Below, piece by piece: positions 44,828 to 44,933 of a stretch of DNA of 44,933 nucleotides. Numbering within the stretch: the first letter of the stretch is position 1; every line of letters begins with the position of its first letter. Both the position numbers and the translations under genes were made by a program. Source of the DNA: Herbiconiux sp. (lineage in GTDB: Bacteria > Actinomycetota > Actinomycetes > Actinomycetales > Microbacteriaceae); assembly GCF_023264895.1 (NCBI RefSeq), contig NZ_JAHFUY010000025.1, forward strand, positions 23,962 through 68,894, given 5' to 3'. The notes under the pieces are model-generated. The model saw nothing but the letters and a program-made list of their open reading frames with translations, was not told the origin of the DNA and ran no database searches.

Positions 44828-44933
44828 CAAAGGTTGAGGGGATCGGTTGAGACGCTGGAGCGGTGACGCGGTTTCGGTTGCTTACGGATGCTCAGTGGTC
44901 TCTGATCGATGGGATGTTGCCGAGGCCGACGGG
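44815..44933 (+). mobile_element. IS5-family insertion sequence, left end (continues beyond window)
   Basis: From about 44815 a likely terminal repeat (GGCGTGTCTGACAAAGGTTG) precedes a transposase start. GTG 44863 opens a frame reading VTRFRLLTDAQWSLIDGMLP, the N-terminal pattern of IS5-family transposases (LTDAQW, then L-P). The window ends after 23 codons. The exact left boundary is inferred; a CTAG at 44813-44816 could be the target. Confidence 0.75.
44863..44933 (+). CDS. IS5-family transposase N-terminus (partial)
   Basis: The first 23 codons of a transposase, cut by the right edge. The LTDAQWSLIDGMLPRP segment is the conserved N-terminal signature of IS5-type transposases of actinobacteria. 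No catalytic residue is visible within the window. Confidence 0.75.
   Translation, partial: MTRFRLLTDAQWSLIDGMLPRPT

Overview
The window looks like part of a conjugative or integrative element from a high-GC Gram-positive actinobacterium, probably of the Microbacteriaceae type. The grounds are strong GC bias at third codon positions, frequent GTG starts, ATGA/GTGA gene overlaps, and gene families that circulate in actinobacterial mobile elements: DUF6112 membrane proteins, a DUF2637 protein, a prim-pol, ArdC, MAB_1171c-type membrane proteins and a MobF/TrwC relaxase. No rRNA, tRNA, integrase, replication initiator or CRISPR array was recognised, so plasmid versus integrated element cannot be decided.

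Layout. (1) 1-9128, minus strand: a transfer and maintenance operon. Its genes are a TrbL-like protein (cut by the window edge), two DUF6112 paralogues, a wall hydrolase, a membrane-anchored protein, a ParB-like protein, conserved hypotheticals, a DUF2637 protein, a prim-pol and ArdC. (2) 9129-9440: a divergent control region with four copies of a GTTGAGCATGC-type palindrome. (3) 9441-12537, plus strand: a four-gene cassette of XRE-like regulator, ImmA/IrrE-like protease, MAB_1171c-type membrane protein and alpha/beta hydrolase. (4) 12673-26952, plus strand: a defence operon of excisionase-like HTH, PLD-SNF2 helicase, DUF4391 protein, two type III Mod methyltransferases, AlbA/RecG-like protein, a 27-codon mini-ORF, type III Res, and an ApeA-like HEPN protein. 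(5) 26981-38852: a minus-strand DNA cytosine methyltransferase gene split in two by a 10.7-kb insertion. The insertion has an ISL3-family IS at one end, a solo IS end at the other and an 8-bp target duplication. It carries an ABC-transporter operon with two phosphoester-cleaving enzymes. (6) 39084-44827, plus strand: the MobF relaxase, then a sigma factor, an XRE-like regulator and a second ImmA/IrrE protease. An IS5-like element starts at the right edge.

The most notable signals are the following. A (TC)18 tract in the first mod gene puts its natural C-terminus out of frame, so the gene looks phase-variable beside an intact paralogue with a different target-recognition region and a single shared Res. 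The island combines type III restriction with SNF2, AlbA/RecG-like and HEPN proteins. The dcm disruption can be reconstructed to the base. A four-site operator array lies between the transfer operon and the XRE/ImmA cassette.

Inferred interplay: the operator array and the two HTH/ImmA modules would control transfer, with the proteases relieving repression. ArdC would protect incoming DNA from restriction, the relaxase and membrane proteins would move it, and the type III island would defend the host against competing DNA. The ISL3 insertion is a later event that added a transporter and removed the cytosine methyltransferase.
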